Shown: one piece after another, positions 9,956 through 17,827 of the stretch | How the letters are laid out: the number at the start of each line of letters is the position of its first letter | Position numbering within the stretch: position 1 is the first letter of the stretch | NCBI GenBank assembly: GCA_019418225.1 | Contig: DYCF01000024.1 | Span: 1 to 64,000 of the forward strand | Reading direction: 5' to 3' | Source of the DNA: Clostridiales bacterium | GTDB taxonomy: Bacteria; Bacillota; Clostridia; Lachnospirales; Cellulosilyticaceae | DNA: 64,000 bases | Notes under the pieces: generated by a model | What the model was told of the DNA's origin: nothing | Seen by the model: the letters and a program-made list of their open reading frames with translations, nothing else | The model's database searches: none | Translations under genes and position numbers: made by a program

Positions 9956-10070
9956 TATAGATTTCACATTTATAAATTTTAGTTATTCATGATTTTTAGT
10001 CATGTGAAATCATTGGGAGAAACCAATTTACCTACATGTATATTTCAAGGTTTTAGTTGGTTTCTCTATA
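9956..10070 (+). repeat. Dispersed double-hairpin repeat, reference copy
   Basis: A 115-bp element starts and ends with TATA. It contains two perfect 10-bp stems: GATTTCACAT (9960-9969) with ATGTGAAATC (10002-10011), and GAGAAACCAA (10017-10026) with TTGGTTTCTC (10057-10066). The second loop carries TTTACCTACATGTATATTTC. Further copies occur at 41971-42418, 44815-44988, 59366-59584 and 59682-59759, and a partial inverted one at 38321-38388. It has no reading frame. It could be a miniature mobile element or a structured RNA. Confidence 0.85.
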
Positions 10071-10222
10071 TTATTGACATATCCGCAACATTAATATCAA
10101 ACATTTAAAATATTCACAATATATGAGTCAAATAATTTATATACATGCTTCTATTGCACACCCTGCCATATAACTTGGCAAATTTAATGTTTTCAACAAT
10201 ACTTCATAACTCTACTCATGCA
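10071..10222. other. Non-coding stretch, nothing recognised
   Basis: This AT-rich sequence lies between the dispersed repeat and the terminator hairpin, in a gene-free interval from 9811 to 10698. No reading frame, RNA gene or operator was recognised in it. Confidence 0.6.
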
Positions 10223-10268
10223 AAAAGGCGTAAATGATACAATCTTCACTGTATCATTTACGCCTTTT
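10223..10268 (-). terminator. Strong hairpin terminator
   Basis: A perfect 18-bp stem (AAAAGGCGTAAATGATAC, 10223-10240, with 10251-10268) and a 10-base loop is flanked by T runs on both strands. It would end a minus-strand transcript coming from the structured region at 10270-10690 and might also work on plus-strand transcripts. Confidence 0.85.
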
Positions 10269-10269
10269 C

Positions 10270-10640
10270 TTTCTCTCAGCCTTCTTACTTTCTCTAATCT
10301 TTCTTATTTAAAAATATAGCTTTCATAAGTCATACCTAGACTGCCTCCCAGTAATCCAGGATGCCTTGCTTCAGCTATATTTGTATCTAATCTTGATTTT
10401 GAGGAAGCTCGATGGTGGGAGGCCATAACCTTTGATTACTTCATGTTTAGGTACCTGTTATCTTAGGTTATCTCTGAGCTTATTATTTCTTATTATAAGC
10501 CTGCATAAGCTACTTTTTACCATTCATGCATCCTCGCAGCCGGCTACCTCCTGCTTCCCCTGTCAAGGTTCCAGCACTTGGTATTGGGATTAAAAAGTAA
10601 GCTTTCTGGTTTTATCTTCACTTTATATGCTTCTTATACC
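10270..10640 (-). ncRNA. Candidate structured non-coding RNA with pseudoknot
   Basis: No convincing frame exists here, yet the sequence is less AT-rich than its surroundings and full of long-range complements. AAATATAGCT (10312-10321) pairs with AGCTATATTT (10373-10382); GCCTCCCA (10343-10350) pairs with TGGGAGGC (10416-10423). The pairs interleave, which makes a pseudoknot. A 13-bp helix with one bulge joins 10507-10519 to 10591-10604 around a GC-rich core. The minus strand is favoured because the terminator at 10223-10268 lies at that end. I compared it from memory with RNase P, tmRNA, SRP RNA, 6S and common riboswitches and found no match. Confidence 0.5.
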
Positions 10641-10698
10641 CTTATATATGTCACGAAAAATGATTTTCCCTATCACTTAAACAATTTTTTATGCTTCT

Positions 10699-11139
10699 CT
10701 ATTTTTTAAGTCTGAATAAGCCTTTAATATTTCCTTCATTTGAGCGTGTACGTCTTAAATTATTTTGTGCTTCTTCATGCTCTTTTTTCAGTTTGGCACT
10801 TTCTTTTTCATAAACTTCCTTAATTCGATTAATACGTGCTTCTCTTTCCTTATCCTGTGCTTCACTCATAAGGGCTGGCATTTGAAATGCCAGTTCTGCG
10901 CAAGTGACACCTTCCCATGTCTTTACATACCAGATTAAACACTCATGCAAACTCTCCAATATTTCTACAGGCTCTTGTAATGTAATGTCTTCTGTAAAAT
11001 GCGCATAACTATTTCCCACAATACGCATCTGATTAAACTTTTCATAGATTTCCATAGGAATTTTTCGGCGTAGGCTGCTTAAGTTCCTAGACAGCATATC
11101 CTCCTCAATCAGCCCCTTTTTATCCATAATCTGTTTCAC
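10699..11139 (-). CDS. DUF4145-like protein, possibly N-terminally truncated
   Basis: The 146-residue protein contains MRIVGNSYAHFTEDI, resembling the (L/M)R-x-x-GN-x-x-(A)H core of the DUF4145/HEPN-like domain often found at the end of restriction and defence proteins, followed by a charged coiled tail (about 105-146). The chosen start is GTG, with GAGG five bases upstream. The same frame stays open for about 60 more codons without an ATG (toward 11320) and reads like genuine protein (LEHLYQILEDDELICYRKPT), so the original gene may have been longer. Function unknown; remnant of a defence gene is one option. Confidence 0.5.
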   Translation of the reverse strand: MKQIMDKKGLIEEDMLSRNLSSLRRKIPMEIYEKFNQMRIVGNSYAHFTEDITLQEPVEILESLHECLIWYVKTWEGVTCAELAFQMPALMSEAQDKEREARINRIKEVYEKESAKLKKEHEEAQNNLRRTRSNEGNIKGLFRLKK

Positions 11140-11393
11140 TAATTCCTCTACAATTCTTCTAGCATCTATATAAATCTTTTCATTAGTAGGTTTGCGATAA
11201 CAAATCAGTTCATCATCTTCTAATATCTGATATAAATGCTCTAAACTCGTTTCCTTTAAAAATATAAAATTTTTACTGCTGTATTGATTTATTAATTTTC
11301 TTCCATTCTTTAATACTCTCTTTATTTATCGTCATCTTCACCAATATCACTAAAGCCTATCATTCTTATTTACTTTAAAAGCTCCAAGTAAAT

Positions 11394-11430
11394 AAGGCAT
11401 AGGTTATGTAAATTACATAACTTATGCCTT
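11394..11430 (-). terminator. Terminator of the nitrilase gene
   Basis: A hairpin AAGGCATAGGTTATGTAA / TTACATAACTTATGCCTT (one mismatch) lies just after the stop codon at 11447. It is followed on the minus strand by a short T-rich run. Confidence 0.7.
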
Positions 11431-11446
11431 TTGCACTTCTATATCT

Positions 11447-13573
11447 TTATTGTTCGCTTTCTTCTGCTGCATAAATAGACTCATAATCTTTCCTATATAA
11501 TACAGCTAATTCGTCATACATTTTAGAGAATAATCTTGGGTTGAAGTTAGTGATTCTAAATCCTGTGCCTGATAAATCCATCTTGGCAATTTCTAAGCCT
11601 TCTGGACTTGTGCCTCTTTCGTCAAACCCTTCTGAAGCTGAGCCTGTGCCATTTAAGTCAATGGCATAACCTGTTGTCTCATCGAAACTTGTATTGCCTT
11701 CTGCATCATGATACTTAGTGATAATAAGGCTCGTACTATTAAAAATGCCGCCTGACCACTGTCCTGTTTCTTCATTATAACTCCCATCTGGGCCTAAAAG
11801 ATTACAAGTAATCGCTGCCATATTATCTCTATCTGTGTAAGAACCTATTCTTGTTTCTCTATACCATGGGTTACCTGTAGTAGCTGTCGGATGGATTAAT
11901 GTATTGCAGCCTAATGCAGCATAATATCTGCCTAGTTCTGGATAAAAGTGACCATCTCTACATATATCAATGCCAAATTTACCCCATTTCGTTTCAATGA
12001 TTTTAGGTGTTTCACCTCTTACAGACCAAAGGCTTTCATCGCCTGCACGGTGCATTTTTTGATAAGAATCAATCGTGCCATCTGGATATAAAATAGCGGC
12101 TGAATTGTAAACTTTTTCTACGCCATCTTCATACATTGGCTCTTCTTCTTTTTCTGGCATCCCAAATATAATGTACATATTATACTTCTTTGCATATTCT
12201 GCAAGACGCTTTGTGGTAACGCCCGGCACGGTTTCAGCTAGTGCCACTTGCATCGGCTTGTCTGTCTCTAAGAGTGAATCTGTAAGTGGATCTTGATATT
12301 CATAACCTGTTAGCACGGTTTCAGGAAATACCAAAAACTCTACATTTTGCTTAGCGGCTTCTTCTATATATGTAATCATTTTCTGGACATTGGCTTCTTT
12401 ATCTCCCCATACGCCAGCCATATTTACGACAGCAGCTATGGGGCCCTCATGTTCTTTATAGCTATAAGATAATGTTTCCCCGTCTTCCATCTTATCCGCT
12501 AATGTGTCATACCATTTTGCATAGTATTCTACATTAAAATCTTGATTATTACAGGTGGAACCTGTTGCTGTTTTCACTTCACTGTTATTCGTAAGTAGGC
12601 CTTCCACACCGGTTACAATATCATGACTTGTGCCTACTGCAACTTCTTCCTTTGTGGTGCCTGCATAATACTGGGTACCATTAAAGCTACCATTCATAAT
12701 GACACTACCACCTGGGAAGTTATACGCTTTGGTGCCATCTTCTTCCACTGGGCCATCCGGACCTACAAGGTTGGCGCTTAAAATTGTCAGACCATCACGA
12801 GACGCAATGCTTTCCAGTCTATCTTTGTAGTACCACTCCCAACCAATATCATCTGCAACTTTATCTCCATCTATATCTTTATACGACCTAGAGGTGGCTG
12901 TAGGGTTAATCAAGATATTACATCCCTTTGCTGCATAATATCTTTCAAGTTCCGGTGTGGCATAAGTGTCATAACAAATGCTAATGCCTAAAAGGCCATA
13001 TGCTCCTGCATCCACTAATAATGGTGTTTCGCCAGGCTTACACCAGCTGCCTTCTACAGGTGTAATCTTTTGATAAGTTGCTACTTCGCCATCTGGCGAA
13101 CATACAAAGGCAGAGTTATATGCATGTGTTCTATCCCCCTCAATGGTTTCAGTCCCACCATATATAATCCACATGCCTTTTTCCTTAGCAAGTTTAGCAA
13201 AAATCTGTCCCGTTGGGCCATGTTTTGATTCTGCTAATGCAATAGGCATCTTATAAGCTTCTTCTTCCGGATTACTTGAAGCAGCATAGCCTGTCACACA
13301 CATTTCAGGAAACACAAGGATTTTAACATTTTTTGCAGCTGCTTCTTCTATGTAAGCTTTCATCTTCTCAATATTAGCAGCTTTATCTCCCCAGGTAGGC
13401 TTGAAATTTACAACGGCTAATTCATCCTTTTGAAATGTATAAGCTACCTTAGGCTGCTCTAAACGCTCATAGCTTATAATATCCTTTGCAAAATTAGCCG
13501 GGCTGCAAAAAACAATCATGGCTGATAAAACATATACAGGTAATGCTTTTAATAATTTCTTTATCCTCATCAT
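11447..13573 (-). CDS. Exported protein with two carbon-nitrogen hydrolase (nitrilase) domains
   Basis: The protein (708 residues from the preferred ATG at 13573, which has AAAGGAGA just upstream; a weaker start at 13588 gives 713) has a signal peptide (LLKALPVYVLSAMIVFCSPANFA) and then two nitrilase-superfamily domains. In 713-residue numbering both triads are complete: E95 (LVFPEMCVTGY), K174 (YQKITP) and C205 (ISICYDTY), and E423 (LVFPETVLTGY), K511 (YQKMHR) and C543 (IDICRDGH). Such enzymes hydrolyse amides or nitriles. Two fused intact domains with an export signal are unusual. It is monocistronic, with its own terminator. The substrate cannot be told. Confidence 0.85.
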   Translation of the reverse strand: MMRIKKLLKALPVYVLSAMIVFCSPANFAKDIISYERLEQPKVAYTFQKDELAVVNFKPTWGDKAANIEKMKAYIEEAAAKNVKILVFPEMCVTGYAASSNPEEEAYKMPIALAESKHGPTGQIFAKLAKEKGMWIIYGGTETIEGDRTHAYNSAFVCSPDGEVATYQKITPVEGSWCKPGETPLLVDAGAYGLLGISICYDTYATPELERYYAAKGCNILINPTATSRSYKDIDGDKVADDIGWEWYYKDRLESIASRDGLTILSANLVGPDGPVEEDGTKAYNFPGGSVIMNGSFNGTQYYAGTTKEEVAVGTSHDIVTGVEGLLTNNSEVKTATGSTCNNQDFNVEYYAKWYDTLADKMEDGETLSYSYKEHEGPIAAVVNMAGVWGDKEANVQKMITYIEEAAKQNVEFLVFPETVLTGYEYQDPLTDSLLETDKPMQVALAETVPGVTTKRLAEYAKKYNMYIIFGMPEKEEEPMYEDGVEKVYNSAAILYPDGTIDSYQKMHRAGDESLWSVRGETPKIIETKWGKFGIDICRDGHFYPELGRYYAALGCNTLIHPTATTGNPWYRETRIGSYTDRDNMAAITCNLLGPDGSYNEETGQWSGGIFNSTSLIITKYHDAEGNTSFDETTGYAIDLNGTGSASEGFDERGTSPEGLEIAKMDLSGTGFRITNFNPRLFSKMYDELAVLYRKDYESIYAAEESEQ

Positions 13574-13635
13574 ATCTCTCCTTTTCATCTCTTAACATTT
13601 ACAGGCAAGAATAGAGCTTTTCCATCACGCAAAAA

Positions 13636-13664
13636 AGAGCAATGGATATAAGCTCCATTGCTCT
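13636..13664 (-). terminator. Minus-strand terminator upstream of the nitrilase gene
   Basis: The stem AGAGCAATGGA / TCCATTGCTCT is followed by six T on the minus strand. It would stop minus-strand transcripts entering the nitrilase gene; the transcript it serves is not evident. Confidence 0.75.
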
Positions 13665-13816
13665 ATGTGTAGTATTTTAGCATTTAATTTTTTATATTTC
13701 AACTACTTTTTAAAATTTTCTCATCATTATCTTTTATTTCCAAACTGTCTTGAAACCTTATCTTCTTCTTGCCGATACTTATACTGTAATTTAATTTCTA
13801 ATAAGGAAGTGATTTC

Positions 13817-13933
13817 ATGCAGCTTTATAATCTTTCTACGCACACTTCATCAGCCAATGTAACTCGCAGTGCACAAGCATTCCAGTACAGGCCTAAAACA
13901 ATGATACTAGCCTCAAGCCATGGAAAACATTAA
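13817..13933 (+). pseudogene. Small reading frame, likely the 5' part of a broken gene
   Basis: An ATG with an AAGGAAG ribosome site opens 38 codons (MQLYNLSTHTSSANVTRSAQ...). It ends at 13933 inside the next frame, which begins at 13920. A one-base shift at about 13930 would join them into one chain (..SSHGKH + KTAMLTNLM..), so I read this as the first piece of a frameshifted gene. Family not recognised. Confidence 0.4.
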
Positions 13934-14123
13934 AACCGCTATGCTCACCAACCTCATGACCTCCATTGAACCCACACAAAAACAAGCCCCAAAAGACCTG
14001 GATGAATCCATCTACCAAATCTACACCCGCCTAGCCACTAAATACAATTTATCAACTCTTAATCTCAAACCTACTACCGATGATGAACAAAACCAAAAGT
14101 TAGAATTTAAGGAGAACCTTATT
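13920..14123 (+). pseudogene. Middle piece of broken gene, unrecognised
   Basis: This frame reads MENIKTAMLTNLMTSIEPTQ and continues with a polar sequence ending near LEFKENLI. It stays open into the following piece, but a good ribosome site (AAGGAG) and an ATG at 14124 suggest that a different gene began there. No family was recognised. The run of short, overlapping, frame-shifted pieces suggests decay. Confidence 0.35.
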
Positions 14124-14515
14124 ATGAATAAAAACAAATTAGATGAACATGTTTCCACTGCTTATGATAATCATTTTTCTTATGAACATTATATAAGACT
14201 TGTTAATAAGTATGTAAAAAAGGATTCAAGGCAATTAAACTTCCAAAATAGAGTAATTATTCCTATGTTAGAAAAGCTTTTAATAAATACTGATATAGAA
14301 GTAGTTGATACTTCTCCGCATTTAAAAGCTGAAATGATTGCTCATTTATCTGCCATGAACCAATAGATTTAGTTGACACAAATAAAAAGTGGAAAGATTG
14401 TGTTGAGAAGGTTGATAAAAGTATTAGTGGACTTTCTGACCTAGAGATAAAAGATGATCCTAAAACATGGGGCGAACTTCAAAGAAAGTTAAAGTCATTT
14501 CTCGTACTAAATTGA
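14124..14515 (+). pseudogene. Frameshifted remnant, restriction-subunit-like N-terminus
   Basis: From the ATG at 14124 (TTAAGGAG upstream) the protein reads MNKNKLDEHVSTAYDNHFSY and then NFQNRVIIPMLEKLL, DIEVVDTS, a pattern I associate with N-termini of type I restriction or related defence proteins. That frame stops at 14366. A second frame takes over from about 14360 (IDLVDTNKKWKDCVEK to LKSFLVLN) and stops at 14515. The frame change and the loss of all downstream domains mark a degraded gene. The family assignment is weak. Confidence 0.45.
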
Positions 14516-14596
14516 TACTGCTGGCACTCCCTACAAAGCATTTTCAAGCATCCAGTCCGAGCAAAGTGAGCTTTACCTCTTTCTTCCCAGATGTAT

Positions 14597-14701
14597 CATA
14601 AAAATAGCTAGACACTTGGGCACTGATGGAGGTACCCTCGGAACAATTTGTTGATAGTGTACCCCAGCAGTGCCCAAGTGTCTAGCGACCCTATTTTTAT
14701 G
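14597..14701 (-). repeat. Long-stem structured 3' element, copy 1
   Basis: A perfect 19-bp inverted repeat (GCTAGACACTTGGGCACTG, 14607-14625, with 14668-14686) is extended by outer arms CATAAAAATAG / CTATTTTTATG. It lies directly after the CAP-protein stop and ends in a T run on the minus strand, so it may terminate that gene. Its loop contains a 26-base segment (14631-14656) that matches 21 of 26 bases in the element at 27549-27683, showing a repeated family rather than a simple terminator. Confidence 0.75.
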
Positions 14702-14707
14702 CCCCTC

Positions 14708-15871
14708 TTACCTTACTTTGGCAAAATTTTGAGTATAGTAATACCCATATGTACTTGAACTGCTATACGCAGCGCCCACACCAATATCCCCTGTTTGTTT
14801 GAGCATATTTTCTCTATGCCCTGCTGAATTGAGCCACTGGCCATACGCTTCTATCCCAAGCCCCATACCAGCTGCAATATTTTCAGCACAGCTTTTCCAG
14901 TTGATGCCGCCATTTGTTAGGCGTTCACTGGCTGATACACCTTGAAGATTTGTGTGGTTAAAATAATTAGCAGTTGCCATATCCTTAGAATGACTACGTG
15001 CAATAGTTGCTATCTGCTCATTATAATTTAATGCTTCTACCCCATTATGGGCACGAAAACCATTTGTAAGCGCTACAACCACTCTTTCATTAGCTTTAAG
15101 AAAGGCACTGCTTGTACTATTTCCTGTGTTACTTCTTATATTATATCCTAATGCCACAATGTTATGATTGTTCATCTGGTCTTTGATTGCCACAATCTTT
15201 TTATCCTCTATTGTAGCTGCTGCATTGTATGTATAGTTTCTAAAAGCAAAGCTCCTTGCATTGGTACAAAAGCCTGTCAGTTCATTATCTAACATATAAA
15301 AAATCATTGTCTCGTCTGCATCTTTTGTATAAAAGAGCAAATCATATTCCCCATCAGATAAACTTAAGTCCGGATCACCTAGCGATTTCTTAATCTCCTC
15401 TAAATCACTTCCTAAATGAATGGTTTTACCTTTGTAATTAATCCCTTCTCCTAAGTAGACACTTTGTGACTGACTGACCCAATCTACCTTCACATCTAAG
15501 CTTTCTGCAATATAACGTAGTGGCACATAAGTTGCACCATTTTCAACAATTGCTGGCGCCGCAAGTTGAACAATTGTTTGAATCGCCCCTTCTTGCTTGT
15601 GCGCCACCTTTTCATTAATCGTTAAGGTGTTTATGGTCTCTCCCTTTATAACAGTTACCTGCTTATTCTTACTATCCCAATGCGTTGTTGCACCTAATAG
15701 ACTACTGACTGCCTTAAGCGGTACTAATGTACTGCCATTTCGCATAATAGGTACTACTTCTTTAGCTACTGTCCCATTTAAATACACATTTGGGCTATTG
15801 TCTGCCGCCTGTACACTGCTTGCTAACAGGCTCATCATTCCTGCAAATAAAATCGGTTTTATATTTTTCAT
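14708..15871 (-). CDS. Secreted CAP/SCP-domain protein with copper-amine-oxidase-type stalk
   Basis: The 387-residue protein has a signal peptide (MKNIKPILFAGMMSLLASSVQA), two copper amine oxidase N-terminal-like motifs (VPLKAVSSLLGATTHWD and VPLRYIAESLDVKVDW, about residues 30-145), a middle segment, and a C-terminal CAP domain (about 260-387) with HSKDMATANYFNHTN, SAENIAAG-like CAENIAAGMG and GHRENML. The domain pair is common in exported proteins of Clostridia. The role is unknown; cell-surface action is likely. Confidence 0.88.
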   Translation of the reverse strand: MKNIKPILFAGMMSLLASSVQAADNSPNVYLNGTVAKEVVPIMRNGSTLVPLKAVSSLLGATTHWDSKNKQVTVIKGETINTLTINEKVAHKQEGAIQTIVQLAAPAIVENGATYVPLRYIAESLDVKVDWVSQSQSVYLGEGINYKGKTIHLGSDLEEIKKSLGDPDLSLSDGEYDLLFYTKDADETMIFYMLDNELTGFCTNARSFAFRNYTYNAAATIEDKKIVAIKDQMNNHNIVALGYNIRSNTGNSTSSAFLKANERVVVALTNGFRAHNGVEALNYNEQIATIARSHSKDMATANYFNHTNLQGVSASERLTNGGINWKSCAENIAAGMGLGIEAYGQWLNSAGHRENMLKQTGDIGVGAAYSSSSTYGYYYTQNFAKVR

Positions 15872-15996
15872 ATTGCCTCCTCCTTTTACCTACTCTCCTT
15901 TACCTTAGCATGTTTTACTGTATTTTTCCATAAACACCAAAACACGCTATCTAATCTTTCATACTTTATACATTTAAAACATTTATTTTTCAAAGC

Positions 15997-16036
15997 AAAA
16001 AGGCTTACATGTAATTTTTACCATGTAAGCCTTTTT
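15997..16036 (-). terminator. Terminator of the PTS/ROK operon
   Basis: A perfect 15-bp stem AAAAAGGCTTACATG / CATGTAAGCCTTTTT lies right after the stop at 16047, with a T run on the minus strand. Confidence 0.85.
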
Positions 16037-16046
16037 AATCTAATCC

Positions 16047-17006
16047 TTATGCATTACTCTTTCCTAATAAAGCTGCACCAATGATTCCTGCGTCATTACC
16101 TAATGTAGCTGCCTTAATCTGTGTTTTTAAATTGAGTCCTCCATACATCTGCTGTGAAATGTATTTCGTAATAGGCGCTACAATATACTCGCCTTGTCCG
16201 CTGATTCCTCCGCCTAACACAAGCATTTCTGGTTCTAATATATTGATAAGATTCGCTGCGCCGTGGGCAATAAGTTTATAATATCCATCCAATACTTCTA
16301 AGGCTACTGCATCCCCATTATGAGCTGCTTCAAATATAACCTTGCCGTTAATATTTTCGATTGCCTTATTTTCTGCGTATTCTAGCATTAAGCTTTGTGG
16401 ATTTTCCTTAGCCGCCTCTTTGGCATATCTTACTAAAGCAGTTGCTGAAGCATATTGTTCATAACAACCTTTTCTCCCGCATCCACAGCTTTCTGTTTCA
16501 TGGAAGTTAATCACTTGATGTCCGATTTCCCCTGCACCGCAGAAGGCACCTCTATAAATCTTTCCATCTAAAACAATACCGCCGCCAACGCCAGTTCCAA
16601 AAGTAATCATAAGTGCTGACTGAGCACCTTTTGCCACACCTGCCATCACTTCTCCTAAAGCTGCACAGTTGGCATCATTTTCAATATATACCTCAAAATC
16701 CATGTACTTCTTAAAAATCTCCCTTACAGGTACATTTTCAAAATTCAAGTTACTAGAAGATAAAACTTTCCCACTTTGAACTTCTACAAGTCCTGGGCAT
16801 CCAATCCCGACACTATGTACCTCTGTTTCATTGATATGGGCAGCTGCCATTAAGTCTTTACAAAGTCCTGCCATATCTTTAATGATTTCCTCTGCCTGAC
16901 GCTGATTTTGCGTAGGAATGCTTAATTCATGGGTAATCTCATAAGCTTCATTTACTAGACCTGCTTTAATCGTTGTTCCGCCTAAATCTATACCAATATA
17001 ATACAT
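16047..17006 (-). CDS. ROK-family glucokinase
   Basis: The 319-residue protein from the ATG at 17006 (MYYIGIDLGGTTIKAGLV) has the phosphate-binding N-terminal motif and the ROK zinc motif CGCGRKGCYE with the His of GEIGHQV. ROK kinases phosphorylate free glucose or related hexoses with ATP. I prefer this start because AAGGAG stands 8 bases before it, against only 2 for the ATG at 17012. It is last in the PTS operon, where it could phosphorylate the glucose left over when an imported disaccharide phosphate is cleaved. A LacI-like HTH is absent, so it is not a ROK repressor. Confidence 0.9.
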   Translation of the reverse strand: MYYIGIDLGGTTIKAGLVNEAYEITHELSIPTQNQRQAEEIIKDMAGLCKDLMAAAHINETEVHSVGIGCPGLVEVQSGKVLSSSNLNFENVPVREIFKKYMDFEVYIENDANCAALGEVMAGVAKGAQSALMITFGTGVGGGIVLDGKIYRGAFCGAGEIGHQVINFHETESCGCGRKGCYEQYASATALVRYAKEAAKENPQSLMLEYAENKAIENINGKVIFEAAHNGDAVALEVLDGYYKLIAHGAANLINILEPEMLVLGGGISGQGEYIVAPITKYISQQMYGGLNLKTQIKAATLGNDAGIIGAALLGKSNA

Positions 17007-17018
17007 CTTCATATCTCC

Positions 17019-17810
17019 TTATAATGCTAATGCTACTTCTATCCCATAATGGTCTGAAATAACAGGTTTATTTTTACCATTAAAAATCACTTTTGAAGAG
17101 ACAACAGGGACTCTCTGTGTTGTAAAAATATAATCTAACCGTAAATCGCTTACATTCTCTGCCCAACCATCTATTTTCCCTTTAACTGTATTGCCTTCAT
17201 CTTTTTCCTGTGCCATTTCATAAGTATCTAGCCAGCCTAATGTTTTAATATAGTCATAGCCTTTACCTTCTAAATGGGCATTATTATTAAAGTCGCCTAA
17301 TAAAAAACTGCGTCTATTTGTAGATAAACGACTATTTAAATAGTCTAACTGCATTTTTGCTGGTTCATCTTCATCTTCCCACCAGCCTAGATGACAGCTA
17401 TAAAAATCAATATATTCTCCCTTATAATTAACAGTTGCCCTCACAATACGTCTAGCTTTCCAGTTTAAAGTATCATGTGTCTGACTCACAAAGAAGCTTT
17501 CCTTCTCTACAATAGGATGTTTAGAAAGAAGGCATAAGCCTTCTTCATAAACTTGAAATCCTATATGTGAAAAGTCCCACACTGCCTCATAATCACATGC
17601 ACCTAAATTGTGAAGTGCTTCTTGTAGCACGACTACATAATTATCTTTTTTGAGTTGCCCTTTAAACTGTTTGCCTAACATATGCTGACTTACTTCCTGA
17701 AGGGCAATCACATCATATTCATTTTCGTAAATTGCTTTGGCTAAATCATTGATTTTATCTAGTTGATTAGCTTCCTGCCAAGAATGACAGTTTAAAGTTA
17801 ATAATTTCAT
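17019..17810 (-). CDS. Endonuclease/exonuclease/phosphatase (EEP) family hydrolase
   Basis: The 263-residue cytoplasmic protein shows the EEP motifs in order: LLTLNCHSW, IALQEVSQ (catalytic Glu), GDFNNNAHL, and the C-terminal SDHYGIEV. The superfamily includes DNase I, sphingomyelinase and inositol phosphatases, so the substrate is open. It sits 17 bp after the PTS gene and 12 bp before the kinase. That suggests a phosphatase or phosphodiesterase acting on a sugar-derived product, but this is inference. Confidence 0.85.
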   Translation of the reverse strand: MKLLTLNCHSWQEANQLDKINDLAKAIYENEYDVIALQEVSQHMLGKQFKGQLKKDNYVVVLQEALHNLGACDYEAVWDFSHIGFQVYEEGLCLLSKHPIVEKESFFVSQTHDTLNWKARRIVRATVNYKGEYIDFYSCHLGWWEDEDEPAKMQLDYLNSRLSTNRRSFLLGDFNNNAHLEGKGYDYIKTLGWLDTYEMAQEKDEGNTVKGKIDGWAENVSDLRLDYIFTTQRVPVVSSKVIFNGKNKPVISDHYGIEVALAL

Positions 17811-17827
17811 ATCTTGCTCCTCTAACC

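Noticed and set aside
9956..10070. Dispersed repeat as a simple terminator
   Set aside because: It has two stems, conserved loops, TATA ends, tandem copies and no T run after a single stem, so ordinary termination does not explain it.
10270..10640. SRP RNA, RNase P, tmRNA or a known riboswitch
   Set aside because: A GGGGAAGCAGG stretch recalls SRP RNA, but the GGAA tetraloop stem is missing; the consensus boxes of the other RNAs were not found.
13665..13862. Plus-strand frame of 65 codons
   Set aside because: Leu/Phe/Ser-rich AT-driven frame, no ribosome site, beginning at the edge of a terminator hairpin.
16047..17006. ROK-family transcription repressor
   Set aside because: No N-terminal helix-turn-helix; the protein starts directly with the kinase ATP-binding motif.
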